DNA of 64,000 bases from Chlorobiaceae bacterium (GTDB lineage Bacteria > Bacteroidota > Chlorobiia > Chlorobiales > Chlorobiaceae). The position numbers and the translations under genes were made by a program. The first letter of the stretch is position 1, and every line of letters begins with the position of its first letter. The notes under the pieces are model-generated. The model was given only the letters and a program-made list of their open reading frames with translations. It was not told the DNA's origin and searched no databases. Location of the stretch: NCBI GenBank assembly GCA_013334965.1, contig JAAXWO010000001.1:275929-339928 (forward strand). The letters are read 5' to 3'. This document shows positions 19,226-28,754 of this stretch, one piece after another.

Positions 19226-19246
19226 CTGATACTAAATTAGTATCAG
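19226..19246. promoter_or_regulatory. Perfect 21-bp palindrome, candidate Rrf2 operator
   Basis: CTGATACTA at 19226-19234 and TAGTATCAG at 19238-19246 are exact inverted copies around AAT. It lies 14 bases upstream of the Rrf2-family ATG, next to TTGATT (19212-19217), which could be a -35 element, so a bound protein would cover the promoter or start site. Autoregulation by the adjacent Rrf2 protein is inferred. Confidence 0.65.
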
Positions 19247-19260
19247 AAAACAGCGACACC

Positions 19261-19692
19261 ATGAAAGTACTGACCAAACATACCGATTACGCGGTAAGAG
19301 CCTTGATCTCCCTTGGCATGAAACCTGACGGCTGGGTCTCGGCGAAGTCCGTCTCGGACGAGCAGGCGATTCCGTACCAGTTTCTTCGCCGCATTTTTCA
19401 GGAGCTGATCAGGAGCGGACTGGTCGCTTCGAAGGAAGGCGCGGGGGGCGGGGTGAAGCTCGCGAGGGATCCGTATTCGATCAGGGTGAAGGATGTCATC
19501 GAGATCTTCCAGGGGGAGGTGCAGGTTTCGGAATGCATGTTCCGCAAGCAGCTATGCTCCAACCGTGCCAATTGCGTCCTTCGGCATGAGATCATGCGCA
19601 TCGAGCAGATGGTCAACGAAGAGTTCTCAAAGGTGACGGTCGGCAAGCTGATCGGCGACCTGAAGCGTGTCGGGCAAATGAAAAACCCATAA
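19261..19692 (+). CDS. Rrf2-family transcriptional regulator with Fe-S-type cysteines
   Basis: A 143-residue Rrf2 regulator. The winged helix-turn-helix (TKHTDYAVRALISLG, IPYQFLRRIFQELIRSGLVAS, EGAGGGVKLARDP) is followed by a dimer helix and Cys92, Cys99 and Cys105 spaced C-x6-C-x5-C, the arrangement that holds an Fe-S cluster in IscR, NsrR and RirA. It starts an operon with a ferredoxin-like gene, a TPR gene and hcp. Because Hcp handles nitric oxide or hydroxylamine, a NsrR-like role in sensing NO or redox stress is likely, though the exact signal is inferred. A perfect palindrome lies just upstream. Confidence 0.9.
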   Translation: MKVLTKHTDYAVRALISLGMKPDGWVSAKSVSDEQAIPYQFLRRIFQELIRSGLVASKEGAGGGVKLARDPYSIRVKDVIEIFQGEVQVSECMFRKQLCSNRANCVLRHEIMRIEQMVNEEFSKVTVGKLIGDLKRVGQMKNP

Positions 19693-19704
19693 CGTGAAAA
19701 TTCC

Positions 19705-20601
19705 ATGAAACGACAGATTATCACCATAGATGAAAAGCGCTGCACCGGTTGCGGAGATTGTATTCCGGCATGTCCGGAAGGAGCATTGCAGGTGATCGAC
19801 GGCAAGGCCCGACTTATCAGCGATCTGTTCTGCGACGGGCTTGGCGCATGTGTCGGCAAGTGCCCGACCGGGGCCATGAGCGTGGAGACGCGTGAGGCTG
19901 AACCGTATGATGAGCGCCGGGTCATGGCCGAAAGCATCGTCAAGGCCGCCCCCAACGTCATTGCCGCACATCTTCGACATCTCATGGAGCACGGCGAAAG
20001 CGGATTTCTGAATACGGCGCTCGATTATCTCAAGGAGCAGGGAATACCGAATCCGCTCGATAAACCCGGGAGTGCAGGCCAGGTTCATGGCCCAGCACAC
20101 GGGGCCCCGTCCGGACACGCCCATGGAGGCGGATGCCCGGGGAGCCGCATGATGGACCTCAGAGAGAGGCCGGTAGATGGTTCAGGTGCGGCAGCGCAAA
20201 GCGGCGATACGTCAAGCCAGCTCAGGCAGTGGCCGGTACAGCTTCATCTGGTCACCCCGATCGCCCCGTATTACGTGGGTTCCGACCTTCTGCTCGCCGC
20301 CGATTGCGTAGCGTTCGCATTGGGGAACTTCCACGATCGTCTGCTGCGCGGCAGGACCCTGGCGATAGCTTGCCCGAAACTCGACGTCGAGATGGATCGA
20401 TATGTCGAAAAACTGACGGCGATGATCGATATGGCAAAAGTCAACACCATAACAGTGGCAATTATGGAGGTCCCGTGCTGCGGAGGCCTTACGGGACTGG
20501 TCATCCAGGCGCTCGCAAAGGCTCAGCGCAAGGTGCCGGTCAAGCAGGTCGTCGTCGGTGTTGCCGGCGACATTCTTGCAGAGGAGTGGATATCATGCTG
20601 A
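19705..20601 (+). CDS. 4Fe-4S ferredoxin-type protein of the hcp operon
   Basis: A 298-residue protein. The N-terminal ferredoxin domain has Cys13, 16, 19 and 23 in one motif (CTGCGDCIPACP), but only Cys43, 49 and 53 in the second (CDGLGACVGKCP), with Leu46 where the second ligand normally stands. A Gly/His-rich linker (HGPAHGAPSGHAHGGG, about residue 128 on) leads to a ~140-residue C-terminal domain with several Cys (ADCVAFALG, ACPKLD, VPCCGGLTGLV). It presumably passes electrons to the hybrid cluster protein two genes downstream. It starts 12 bases after the Rrf2 gene and overlaps the TPR gene by 7 bases. Confidence 0.82.
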   Translation: MKRQIITIDEKRCTGCGDCIPACPEGALQVIDGKARLISDLFCDGLGACVGKCPTGAMSVETREAEPYDERRVMAESIVKAAPNVIAAHLRHLMEHGESGFLNTALDYLKEQGIPNPLDKPGSAGQVHGPAHGAPSGHAHGGGCPGSRMMDLRERPVDGSGAAAQSGDTSSQLRQWPVQLHLVTPIAPYYVGSDLLLAADCVAFALGNFHDRLLRGRTLAIACPKLDVEMDRYVEKLTAMIDMAKVNTITVAIMEVPCCGGLTGLVIQALAKAQRKVPVKQVVVGVAGDILAEEWISC

Positions 20602-21035
20602 AAGATGCCCTTGGAGCATATCGCGGATCGGAAAGGGAGGTGAGCAGGCTTATCGACTCCGACCCGGATAACGCCGATGCCTGGTGCAGCCGGGCAGGCA
20701 TCAGGAGCGCAGAGGGAGATCTTGATGGTGCGTTGCGGGACTTCAGCATGGCCCTGAAGCTCGGACTCAGGTACCGCGAAAGCATCGTCGCCCATGGAAA
20801 CAGGGGAATGATCCGTTTTGAAACCGCCGATTACGAGGGGGCGATTGAGGATTTCAGCGAAGTGGTCAATCGGCATCCAAGGCAGAAGGGGCTCATGAAA
20901 GCAGCTTTGCTCCAGCGGGCCCTCGCGAAAGAGAAAATTGGTGACGGGAATGGCGCCTCCGCCGACAGGCGGCTGGCGATGCTTCTGTCATCAGATCGTG
21001 AACAAAAAACAAACAAGGGAGAATCTATAGTATGA
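20595..21035 (+). CDS. Small tetratricopeptide-repeat protein
   Basis: A 146-residue protein with about three TPR-like helix pairs ([53 protein letters not shown], and a weaker third). TPRs mediate protein contacts, so it may be an accessory factor for the ferredoxin or Hcp. The frame is open from 20133, but the sensible start is ATG 20595, inside the ferredoxin stop region (7-base overlap). The stop overlaps hcp as ATGA. Its place between two redox genes is the only clue to its job. Confidence 0.75.
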   Translation: MLKDALGAYRGSEREVSRLIDSDPDNADAWCSRAGIRSAEGDLDGALRDFSMALKLGLRYRESIVAHGNRGMIRFETADYEGAIEDFSEVVNRHPRQKGLMKAALLQRALAKEKIGDGNGASADRRLAMLLSSDREQKTNKGESIV

Positions 21036-22660
21036 CCATGCATTGTGACCAGTGTCAGGAGAGCATCAGGGGAACAGGATGCGCAGTCCGCGGCGTTTGC
21101 GGCAAGGACGAGATGACCGCAAAGCTTCAGGATACCCTCATCTATGCGGTAGAGGGCCTCAGCCTCTGTGCCGACGCGCTTCAGAAACCGCTCGACAGGA
21201 AATATGGGCAGTTCATCAGCGAGTCGCTGTTTGTAACCGTGACCAACACCAATTTCGATGACGACGCCATCGTCGAACAGATCCGCAAGACCCTCGTCAT
21301 GCGCGATGCGGCCAAGACGATAACCGGCCAGGTCCCTGCACATGACGCCGCCACATGGAGCGGAAGCACCAGGGAGGATTTCCTTCGCAAGGCGGACTCA
21401 TGCACCATCGACAGCCTGAGCGACAATGCAGATCTCCGCTCGCTCAAGAGCCTCGTGCTTTACGGCATCAAGGGGCTTGCAGCCTATACCGACCATGCCG
21501 CGGTTCTCGGCTACCACGACGACGGGATCTACGACTTCTACGTCAAGGCTCTTGCCGCCCTCACCCAGGAACTTTCGGCTGACGAGCTGCTCGCACTGAC
21601 CATGGAGACAGGTGCCGTAGCGGTGAAGGCAATGGCCCTGCTGGACAAGGCGAACACCGAAACCTACGGGCATCCTGAAATCACGACGGTCAGGACCGGC
21701 GTGAGCAACCGTCCCGGCATCCTGATTTCCGGCCATGACCTCCGCGACATGGAGGATCTGCTCGAACAGACCAGCGGTACCGGCGTCGATGTCTACACCC
21801 ACTGTGAAATGCTCCCGACCCACTACTATCCGGCCTTCAAGAAGTACAGCCATTTCATCGGCAACTACGGCGGCTCATGGTGGTCCCAGGATCGCGAGTT
21901 CGAGACGTTCAACGGCCCGATCCTGATGACGACCAACTGCATCGTGCCTGTCCGCGAGTCCTACCGGGGCCGCATGTTCACTACAGGAATGGCGGGATAT
22001 CCAGGCCTTAAGCACATTCCTGCGCGTCCTGAGGGCGGCAGCAAGGATTTCTCGCAGATTATCGAGCTTGCTAAAACCTGCCAGCCTCCCGTTCAGCTTG
22101 AAAACGGGGAGATCGTCGGTGGTTTTGCCCATACCCAGGTTCTTGCGCTGGCCGACAAGGTTGTCGACGCAGTCAAGTCCGGCGCCATCAAACGTTTCGT
22201 GGTCATGGCAGGATGCGATGGTCGGCACGCGACGCGAAACTATTACACGGAGGTGGCAGAAGCGCTTCCCGGCGATACCGTCATCCTGACAGCCGGATGT
22301 GCCAAGTACCGTTACAACAAGCTTGCTCTCGGCGATATCGGCGGCATTCCGCGCGTGCTCGACGCCGGCCAGTGCAACGACTCCTACTCGCTTGCAGTCA
22401 TCGCACTGAAGCTCAAGGAGGTATTTGGTCTTGAGGACATCAACGATCTGCCGATCTCGTTCGATATCGCCTGGTACGAACAGAAGGCGGTCACCGTGCT
22501 GCTCGCCCTGCTCTATCTTGGCGTCAAGGGCATCAGGCTCGGGCCAACGCTTCCTGAGTTCCTCACTCCGAACATCGCTGCAGCTCTTGTGGAGAAGTTC
22601 GGCATCAAGCCTATAGGAACGGTTGACGCTGACGTAGAGGCCATGATGGCCGGAGCGTAA
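21032..22660 (+). CDS. hcp: Hybrid cluster protein (hydroxylamine/NO reductase)
   Basis: A 542-residue Hcp. Cys5, 8, 17 and 23 (C-x2-C-x8-C-x5-C) bind the N-terminal [4Fe-4S] cluster in the anaerobe-type spacing, not the [2Fe-2S] spacing of enterobacteria. Hybrid-cluster ligands are visible in order: [12 protein letters not shown] (His and Glu), [14 protein letters not shown] (persulfide Cys), [21 protein letters not shown], and [18 protein letters not shown] (Glu/Lys region). Hcp reduces hydroxylamine in vitro and NO in vivo and also directs protein S-nitrosylation in E. coli. No hcr reductase gene is adjacent; the ferredoxin-like gene may replace it. Confidence 0.96.
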   Translation: MTMHCDQCQESIRGTGCAVRGVCGKDEMTAKLQDTLIYAVEGLSLCADALQKPLDRKYGQFISESLFVTVTNTNFDDDAIVEQIRKTLVMRDAAKTITGQVPAHDAATWSGSTREDFLRKADSCTIDSLSDNADLRSLKSLVLYGIKGLAAYTDHAAVLGYHDDGIYDFYVKALAALTQELSADELLALTMETGAVAVKAMALLDKANTETYGHPEITTVRTGVSNRPGILISGHDLRDMEDLLEQTSGTGVDVYTHCEMLPTHYYPAFKKYSHFIGNYGGSWWSQDREFETFNGPILMTTNCIVPVRESYRGRMFTTGMAGYPGLKHIPARPEGGSKDFSQIIELAKTCQPPVQLENGEIVGGFAHTQVLALADKVVDAVKSGAIKRFVVMAGCDGRHATRNYYTEVAEALPGDTVILTAGCAKYRYNKLALGDIGGIPRVLDAGQCNDSYSLAVIALKLKEVFGLEDINDLPISFDIAWYEQKAVTVLLALLYLGVKGIRLGPTLPEFLTPNIAAALVEKFGIKPIGTVDADVEAMMAGA

Positions 22661-22683
22661 AAGCATTGTTCACATGACGTGAA

Positions 22684-22711
22684 AGGGGGCGGGCGAGAGC
22701 CTGCCCTTTTT
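22684..22711 (+). terminator. Rho-independent terminator after hcp
   Basis: GGGCGGGC (22687-22694) pairs with GCCTGCCC (22699-22706) with one G-T wobble and a GAGA loop, followed by a T run. It closes the Rrf2-ferredoxin-TPR-hcp operon. Confidence 0.8.
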
Positions 22712-22813
22712 GCGTTTTATTACCGATCGCCAATTTCATATACCTGCTTTTTCATCCACATGATCCTGCCTGGTTAAACCTGTGCCGGATAGCCGCATTT
22801 TCGCAGAAAAACA

Positions 22814-22848
22814 GGGATATTGCTTATATTTTATATGAGTAATATCCC
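22814..22848. promoter_or_regulatory. 35-bp inverted repeat upstream of the radical SAM gene
   Basis: GGGATATTGCTTATAT (22814-22829) and ATATGAGTAATATCCC (22833-22848) are inverted copies around TTT; 14 of 16 pairs are perfect and two are G-T. There is no T tract, and it lies about 80 bases before the start codon, so an operator or RNA-level control site is more likely than a terminator. No other copy was noticed in the window. Confidence 0.6.
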
Positions 22849-22929
22849 AAAGTATATTTTCTGAGTGTTTCGGCAGTTGATGAATGGGTTCATTCGACCT
22901 GCCTTCAAACCAAGCCGGAGTTGTCAGTT

Positions 22930-24780
22930 ATGGCATTTTACAAGAACATTTGCCTTATAGAGGCCCCTCAGGTCGTCGTCACGCCTTTTCCCCGGTTTAT
23001 CACCGATTGTATCGGCATCTGCTATCTGGCAGCTGCGGTTGAAGATATCGTGGACAGCCTGGTCATACCCGAGAACTATTACAATGACGGGCTTTTCGAC
23101 AGCTTCAGGAGCCTGTTGAAAAAGCAGCCGATCGATCTTGTGGCCATCTCCTCGATGACCGGCGGCTTCAACAATGCAGTAGGGCTTGCACGCATTGCAA
23201 AGGAACACGGCAAGTACGTCGTTATGGGAGGGTTTCATCCTACATCTCTTCCTGAAGAGGTGCTGAAGCTTGACTGCGTCGACCTCATCGCAATCGGCGA
23301 GGGAGAGGCTACCTTCAGGGAGCTTGTACAGAACGGCCCGTCTCGCGATATCAAGGGGCTTGCCTGGCGGGAAAACGGCGAGGTTGTCTATACCGGCATG
23401 AGGGAGCTGATCATGGATGTCGATTCAATCCGCTATCCATTGCGCGCACTCCGGCCTGAGCGGTTCGGCGAAAAAGGTGACGACTATACCATCGACACCA
23501 TCTATACTTCGAGGGGATGCCCGTGGTCCTGTTCGTTCTGCGCGAACGACAAGATGCACAAGCAGTGGCGCGGCCGCAGCGCTGAGAACGTCGTGGACGA
23601 GATCGCGAAGCTGCACGATCCGAAGAAAAAGAAGCTGCTCAAGATCTGGGATGCCAACTTCCTGACAAACATCAAACGTGCAGAGGCGATCTGCGACCTC
23701 ATGATCGACCGCGGGCTCACCAATTTCAGGATCATGACTGAAACGAGGGCCAAGGATGTGGTGCGGGCGGAAAGGATACTCGGTAAACTCAACAGCGTCG
23801 GGCTCAAGAAGGTGGGACTCGGCATCGAGAGCCCGAATCCCCAGACCCTCGAGCTGATGAACAAGAAGAACTCGCTCGACGACGTTTCAAAGGCTATCGG
23901 CCTGCTGACCAATAACCACATCGGTGCCGAAGGCTATTTCATCATCGGTCACCATTCGGAGACCGAACAGGATACCATGACTTATCCGGAATTCGCGAAA
24001 TCGCTCGGGTTAAGGCAAGCCCTGTTCATGGCGATGACCCCTTATCCCGGCACGAAGATATTCGAGGAGTATCGAAGCGAGGGCAACATCACCTCCAGCG
24101 ACTGGGACCTGTACAATAATTTTACCCCAGTCATCAAGACGGCCCACCTGGACACGGCCGCCCTTGTGCGGATGCTCGCCTACTGCAACGTGGCCTTCTG
24201 CAACTATCGTTCCCTGCTGAAAAGGGATAGCGAACGGGGGGTTCTCATCGTCTTCCTGAGGGATCTTTTTCAGCTCGTGTTTTTGCTCAGGGTGAACAAG
24301 GACCTCGACAGGCAGGAGGTCGGCCAGATCATATTCGACGCTTTTGTTCGCTATCTCGGGACGAATCCCCGTATCGAGTACCGCGACTCTCCTCCGCTGC
24401 CGGTGATGAAGCAGCCATATGTGGTGAGCGTCGAGCACTCTTCAGGCCAACGCGTCGATTTCATCATCCGTCAGCAGGGCGACGGCAGGGCGATGACCAT
24501 GAAAAAGGTTTCTGCAAGCGATCCAGTGACCGGCCCGGTGATCAGTCTTGATGAGGTCGTCAATGCAGCTTGGTCGATATCGATGGATATTCTCATGCGG
24601 ATACTTTATCGAAACGAACTCATGCGCAATAATCCGGGCTTGACCGTACGGCAGTTGATCGCCCTTTTTACTGATTCCGATGTCCGCAAGGCAGGGGTGA
24701 AGCTGGCCGGGTTGTACCGCAACTGCGTCAGGAAGAAAAGCAGGGCAAGAACCAATCGGTTGCAGACACAAACGGCATGA
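22930..24780 (+). CDS. B12-binding-domain radical SAM protein
   Basis: A 616-residue protein. The first ~150 residues are a cobalamin-binding-like Rossmann domain ([43 protein letters not shown]). The radical SAM domain follows with CPWSCSFC (C-x3-C-x2-C) near residue 195 and [27 protein letters not shown] and [13 protein letters not shown]. The last ~180 residues are a separate, mostly helical domain. Such proteins include BchE, BchQ/BchR and other class B methyltransferases; in a green sulfur bacterium a bacteriochlorophyll role is possible but not shown. GGAG lies 9 bases before ATG 22930, which is preferred over TTG 22921. A 35-bp palindrome is upstream and a strong terminator downstream. 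Confidence 0.85.
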   Translation: MAFYKNICLIEAPQVVVTPFPRFITDCIGICYLAAAVEDIVDSLVIPENYYNDGLFDSFRSLLKKQPIDLVAISSMTGGFNNAVGLARIAKEHGKYVVMGGFHPTSLPEEVLKLDCVDLIAIGEGEATFRELVQNGPSRDIKGLAWRENGEVVYTGMRELIMDVDSIRYPLRALRPERFGEKGDDYTIDTIYTSRGCPWSCSFCANDKMHKQWRGRSAENVVDEIAKLHDPKKKKLLKIWDANFLTNIKRAEAICDLMIDRGLTNFRIMTETRAKDVVRAERILGKLNSVGLKKVGLGIESPNPQTLELMNKKNSLDDVSKAIGLLTNNHIGAEGYFIIGHHSETEQDTMTYPEFAKSLGLRQALFMAMTPYPGTKIFEEYRSEGNITSSDWDLYNNFTPVIKTAHLDTAALVRMLAYCNVAFCNYRSLLKRDSERGVLIVFLRDLFQLVFLLRVNKDLDRQEVGQIIFDAFVRYLGTNPRIEYRDSPPLPVMKQPYVVSVEHSSGQRVDFIIRQQGDGRAMTMKKVSASDPVTGPVISLDEVVNAAWSISMDILMRILYRNELMRNNPGLTVRQLIALFTDSDVRKAGVKLAGLYRNCVRKKSRARTNRLQTQTA

Positions 24781-24787
24781 ATCTATC

Positions 24788-24824
24788 AGGGAAGGGCTTC
24801 GCGAGAAAGCCCTTCCCTGTTTTT
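24788..24824 (+). terminator. Strong Rho-independent terminator
   Basis: AGGGAAGGGCTT (24788-24799) and AAGCCCTTCCCT (24807-24818) form a perfect 12-bp stem, followed by GTTTTT. It ends the radical SAM transcript. Confidence 0.92.
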
Positions 24825-24939
24825 ACGGTACTGGCCAGACCGGGATTCACTTCTGCATCGTTGAACGTATTGCGTATTCCGCGGTATCTTTTTTATTGTT
24901 ATCCTCAAGCCAGGACAAACCAAAATCAGGATCCTCAAA

Positions 24940-25602
24940 ATGATCAAAGCGGTGTTATGGGATAATGACGGTCTCCTGGTAGACAGCGAAGCGCTCTTTT
25001 TTGATCTCACCAGAAGATTTTTTGCTGACGCCGGGCTGGAGCTTACAGAGGAGTACTGGGGAGTTGACTATCTGGGAAACGCGAAGCACAGTTTTGAAAT
25101 AGCTCTGGAGCTCGGTCTGGCTCCTGAGCTTGCCCGTCCGTTGATCGAACGACGCAACCAGGCGTTCATCGAACGCATTCGTCGACCGGTGGCGCTTATG
25201 CCGAAGGTCCTCGAAACCATCGAAGCGCTTTCCGGGCAGGTCCGGCTCGGGATAGTAACAGGAAGCCCTCGTGACAAACTCGAGCTTATGCATGGTGATA
25301 ACGGCTTGCTCGACCGTTTCGAGGTGATCGTTACGGACGATGAGGTAAAAAACCCGAAACCCCATCCCGAACCATACCTGCAGGCTCTCGGATCGCTCGG
25401 GATTGAGCCTGAAGAGTGCCTGGCGGTTGAGGATTCAAGGCGCGGCCTGGATTCGGCCCATGCAGCAGGGATCGCCTGTATCGTAGTCCCGAATGCGCTG
25501 ACCAGGGGACAGTGTTTCGATCGTGCCCATGCGGTCGAGCCTGACGTGTCTGGCGTCATCAAGCACCTCCATGCCCTGAAACAATCGGCAAGGCGCCGCT
25601 GA
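24940..25602 (+). CDS. HAD-family hydrolase, beta-phosphoglucomutase-like
   Basis: A 220-residue HAD subfamily IA enzyme. Motif I is AVLWDNDGLLVDSE with the nucleophile and acid/base Asp, the cap domain follows, motif II is GIVTGSPRDKLEL, motif III Lys lies in VKNPKPHPEPYL, and motif IV is LAVEDSRRGLDSAHAAG. The layout matches beta-phosphoglucomutase and small sugar phosphatases; substrate is not predictable. It stands alone between a terminator and the convergent secreted-protein gene. Confidence 0.87.
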   Translation: MIKAVLWDNDGLLVDSEALFFDLTRRFFADAGLELTEEYWGVDYLGNAKHSFEIALELGLAPELARPLIERRNQAFIERIRRPVALMPKVLETIEALSGQVRLGIVTGSPRDKLELMHGDNGLLDRFEVIVTDDEVKNPKPHPEPYLQALGSLGIEPEECLAVEDSRRGLDSAHAAGIACIVVPNALTRGQCFDRAHAVEPDVSGVIKHLHALKQSARRR

Positions 25603-25639
25603 ACGGCGCATCTGTATCAATCTGCCGGCGCCGGTCAGA

Positions 25640-26284
25640 TCAATACCTTGTTTTTCCGAAAGGATCCGGCCCGACCAGTTTATTGTTGATCAGGCGATAG
25701 GTTACCGTTTTACCCTGTCCTTCGCAGTATTTCGCGTTGCTTACCTCCAGGCGGATCGATCCGTTGACCACCGATAGATCCATAATTTCAGTTCCTACGC
25801 CGAAAAACCGGGTGGCTACATGGACCGGAACTCCTTTGAGGTCAAGTACGATCGCCACTTCCGAGGCTTCCCTGTCGTCTTTCATGTGGTACAGGGAGAC
25901 TGCCGCGTCCGTTTTTCCGTCTCCGTTCAAGTCGCCGAGGGCAACCTTCACGATCTGCAGAAGTTCGTAGTCCGAGTCGACGTTTTTTCTGCCTTTTTCA
26001 TAGATGCCGTTCAACAGTCGCAGGGATCTGACCTCGATCTGGTCGACATAAGTCCAGATGGCAGGATGGAAGGAGCTGTTCCTGACGGATTGCACGGTGA
26101 CTCCCGCTCCCGGGGCGGCGTTGGCGGTGATTGCCGTAGAAATCATGGCGAGCAGGGCGAGCGCAGGGAACCGCACGCTGTTTTTCAATGTCCCCTTGAT
26201 ACCGGTGAACTGGAACGGTAACCGCGTATCGGTTGACAGATGACGGGAGATACGCATTTGCTCACGAACAGACGAAATACTCAT
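25640..26284 (-). CDS. Exported hypothetical protein with Ca-loop-like motif
   Basis: A 214-residue protein with a hydrophobic export signal around residues 38-57 (ALALLAMISTAITANA), preceded by a longer N terminus than usual. The start may therefore lie at MRISRHL (26254). The mature part has DLNGDGKTDAAVSLYH, a D-x-N-x-D-G loop as in FG-GAP and dockerin-type calcium sites, and one Cys. It is probably periplasmic. I do not recognise the family. It converges with the HAD gene. Confidence 0.6.
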   Translation of the reverse strand: MSISSVREQMRISRHLSTDTRLPFQFTGIKGTLKNSVRFPALALLAMISTAITANAAPGAGVTVQSVRNSSFHPAIWTYVDQIEVRSLRLLNGIYEKGRKNVDSDYELLQIVKVALGDLNGDGKTDAAVSLYHMKDDREASEVAIVLDLKGVPVHVATRFFGVGTEIMDLSVVNGSIRLEVSNAKYCEGQGKTVTYRLINNKLVGPDPFGKTRY

Positions 26285-26591
26285 GAATGGGTGCTTGCAA
26301 GCATGTTTTCCGTTTCCGGAACCTGACGTTTACCGGCAGCAGGTAGAAGACCCCGTGACATTTGGATTTGACTGGACGCCGTTGCCGAACTTATCGATCC
26401 GGCGAATCACGTTCTGACCGCGTTCTATTCCAACCGGCGTCAGGTCGATTTAAATGTATTCATATTTCCCATAACTCTTCGATGAAAAAAACGCACCTCT
26501 TTCAGGAGTTTCCGGCATCGGCGCGCACTTCTCGGAGCTTTATGCCCAGGGCATATTCACTTGGGGCCGACTGCCGCCCGTCAGCCCATCG
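26285..26591. other. Gene-free stretch
   Basis: A 307-base interval between the start of the exported-protein gene and the 3' end of the histidine kinase gene, both on the minus strand. It should hold the promoter of the former. I see no convincing gene, hairpin or repeat in it; short open frames here lack a family or ribosome-binding site. Confidence 0.5.
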
Positions 26592-28553
26592 TTATGTCGA
26601 ACTCATCACCCTGTTGATCGCCGTCATGAAATCATTAATGCCGAATGGTTTCTGGATGAAATCGACGCCTTCCATGAGCTCTTTGTCCTGGCTGATGTGT
26701 TCAGGTGAATAGGCGGACATGAAGAGGAGCTTGAGTGAAGGGTTCTCCTTGAGAAGCCGCATGCCCAGTTGCACGCCGTTGATAGTCGGGAGTACGATAT
26801 CGGTTATGAGCAGTTCGATGCTGGTTTCACAGGTTTGACAGATGGATATGCACTCTTCAGCGTCCCTTGCCGTAAGCACGGTGAATCCGTGGCTTTCGAG
26901 AATATCCCTGATGAGTTTCAGTATGAATGGTTCATCTTCGACCACAAGGATCGTATGATTCGCATTCAGGAATACGGGCGATTGGCCCTCGGACTCCGTT
27001 TCCTGTTTCGATTCCCTGTGTCTTGGCAGATACATGTCGAATCTCGTTCCTTTGCCCGGTTCTGTATGGCATTCGATATGGCCGTTGTTCTGCATAACGA
27101 TTCCGTAGACGGTCGACAGGCCGAGTCCAGTGCCTTTGCCGACCTCCTTGGTCGTAAAGAACGGTTCGTAGATATGGGGGAGAACCTTTGTATCGATACC
27201 GCTACCCGTATCGCCGATTGAAAGCCTGACATACTCGCCGGGAGAAAGAGCTGATCGGTTACAGGTGCAATCGGCCTTATTGAAATGTACCAGATCGCAA
27301 TCGATCATAATTTTCCCGTTGCCGGTAATGGCATCGCGAGCGTTTATAAACAGGTTGGAAAGTATCTGGTCGAGCTGGGTCGGGTCGATGAGAACGGTCA
27401 CATCCTTATTGCAGGGATTCCACTCGAATTGAATGTTTTCACCGATCAGCCGGTGGTGTAACGGAAGGGATTCCGTAATGCTCTCTTTTATATCGATGAT
27501 TTGAGGTATCACTACCTGCTTTCGGGCAAATGCAAGCAGCTGGCGTGTCAGTTTCGCCGATTGGTTGGCTATATAATGAATATCCTTGATGTTGTCGACA
27601 AATGAAGCGGATTGTCCAAGTTTATTGAGCACAAGCTCAGCATTGCCGATGATGGCGGCGAGGGCATTGTTGAAGTCATGTGCGATGCCCCCGGCAAGCT
27701 GGCCGATCAACTCCATTTTCTGAAATTGCCGCAGCTGTTCCTCAAGTATTTCCTGTTTTTCTTCAGCCTGTTTCAGTTCGGTTATTTCTGTTACGACGGC
27801 AATTACGCATGCTTCTCCATCGATAAAGGCTTTTTTAGCACGGAGTGTTGCCCATTTATAAGGAGGGCCATCCTTATGGAACATCCTGAACTCGGCGGTT
27901 TCCTCGACATCGTTGTTCAGGACATTCGGAAATTTCCTGTTGACAAGTTCAAGAAGGTCATCAGGATGTACACGCTCAAACGGATTGATGCCTGACATCT
28001 TTTCATCAGGGCGGCCATTGATTTTTTCACGGGAAAACCGGTTCCATCCGATGAGGCGCATCTGCGAATCGATAACAAGGATCGATGCCGGTATGGCGTC
28101 ATAAAGCTTGTTCAGGGCGGTCAGGGTATTTCGGCCCGGATCTCTCCGGGCTTGTTTTCCCCTGTCATGGCTCGTGAGGGCAAGAAGGAAGTGTGTTATG
28201 TCTCCACCGAAGGATCGAACGGGATAGATGGTGTTTACGGTTGCCTCATTGTTCTTGAAGATTTTGCAGCTTACTACCTTTCCATTACGAAAAGACTCTT
28301 CGATCATCGATTTCAGTGTCACATCGTCAGCGAATGCGTATGATGCGTCGGGCGAAAGTTGATCGTGAACATCCGTGCCATGGCCTTTCAGTGATTCAGA
28401 GGTGATCATTTCTGACAACGAGCCGTCAGCATTGATGATCCGGCCACTCAGGTCCAATACGAAAACAGGGTCATTAAAGTCAGGCAATGCATCCGCAATG
28501 GAGTTATCGAAGGGTTTTCCGTCAGGCTGAATATTTTGTGCAGATTCAGGCAT
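26592..28553 (-). CDS. PAS-domain hybrid sensor histidine kinase with receiver domain
   Basis: A 653-residue cytoplasmic-type kinase without membrane segments. Two PAS-like domains (about residues 22-130 and 150-265, the second with a PAC end VVTEITELKQAEE) are followed by a short coiled coil. The dimerisation/phosphoacceptor helix contains GGIAHDFNNALAAI with the phospho-His, then an ATPase domain (NLFINARDAITGNG, GDTGSGIDTKVLPHIYEPFFTTKEVGKGTGLGLSTVYGI). A C-terminal receiver domain has ILVVEDEPF, the acceptor Asp in LLITDIVLP, and Lys in FIQKPFG. No response regulator or output gene is adjacent, so the target is unknown. Confidence 0.93.
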   Translation of the reverse strand: MPESAQNIQPDGKPFDNSIADALPDFNDPVFVLDLSGRIINADGSLSEMITSESLKGHGTDVHDQLSPDASYAFADDVTLKSMIEESFRNGKVVSCKIFKNNEATVNTIYPVRSFGGDITHFLLALTSHDRGKQARRDPGRNTLTALNKLYDAIPASILVIDSQMRLIGWNRFSREKINGRPDEKMSGINPFERVHPDDLLELVNRKFPNVLNNDVEETAEFRMFHKDGPPYKWATLRAKKAFIDGEACVIAVVTEITELKQAEEKQEILEEQLRQFQKMELIGQLAGGIAHDFNNALAAIIGNAELVLNKLGQSASFVDNIKDIHYIANQSAKLTRQLLAFARKQVVIPQIIDIKESITESLPLHHRLIGENIQFEWNPCNKDVTVLIDPTQLDQILSNLFINARDAITGNGKIMIDCDLVHFNKADCTCNRSALSPGEYVRLSIGDTGSGIDTKVLPHIYEPFFTTKEVGKGTGLGLSTVYGIVMQNNGHIECHTEPGKGTRFDMYLPRHRESKQETESEGQSPVFLNANHTILVVEDEPFILKLIRDILESHGFTVLTARDAEECISICQTCETSIELLITDIVLPTINGVQLGMRLLKENPSLKLLFMSAYSPEHISQDKELMEGVDFIQKPFGINDFMTAINRVMSST

Positions 28554-28754
28554 GGGAATCGATTTATGAGCGGTCGTTCAGGTATGCAGATGCCGGGGCG
28601 GATTTGTTGGCTCTGATGATTGGCAATTGTTCACATCAGGATCGGGAAATCGGCCGCGATCTTTATTGAATGTATAAAATTATAGATGAATACGTTATCA
28701 TGCCGGCAGCAGCAAGGGCGCCGGATGAGTCGAAAAAGAGTACAGCCTGTCGGG

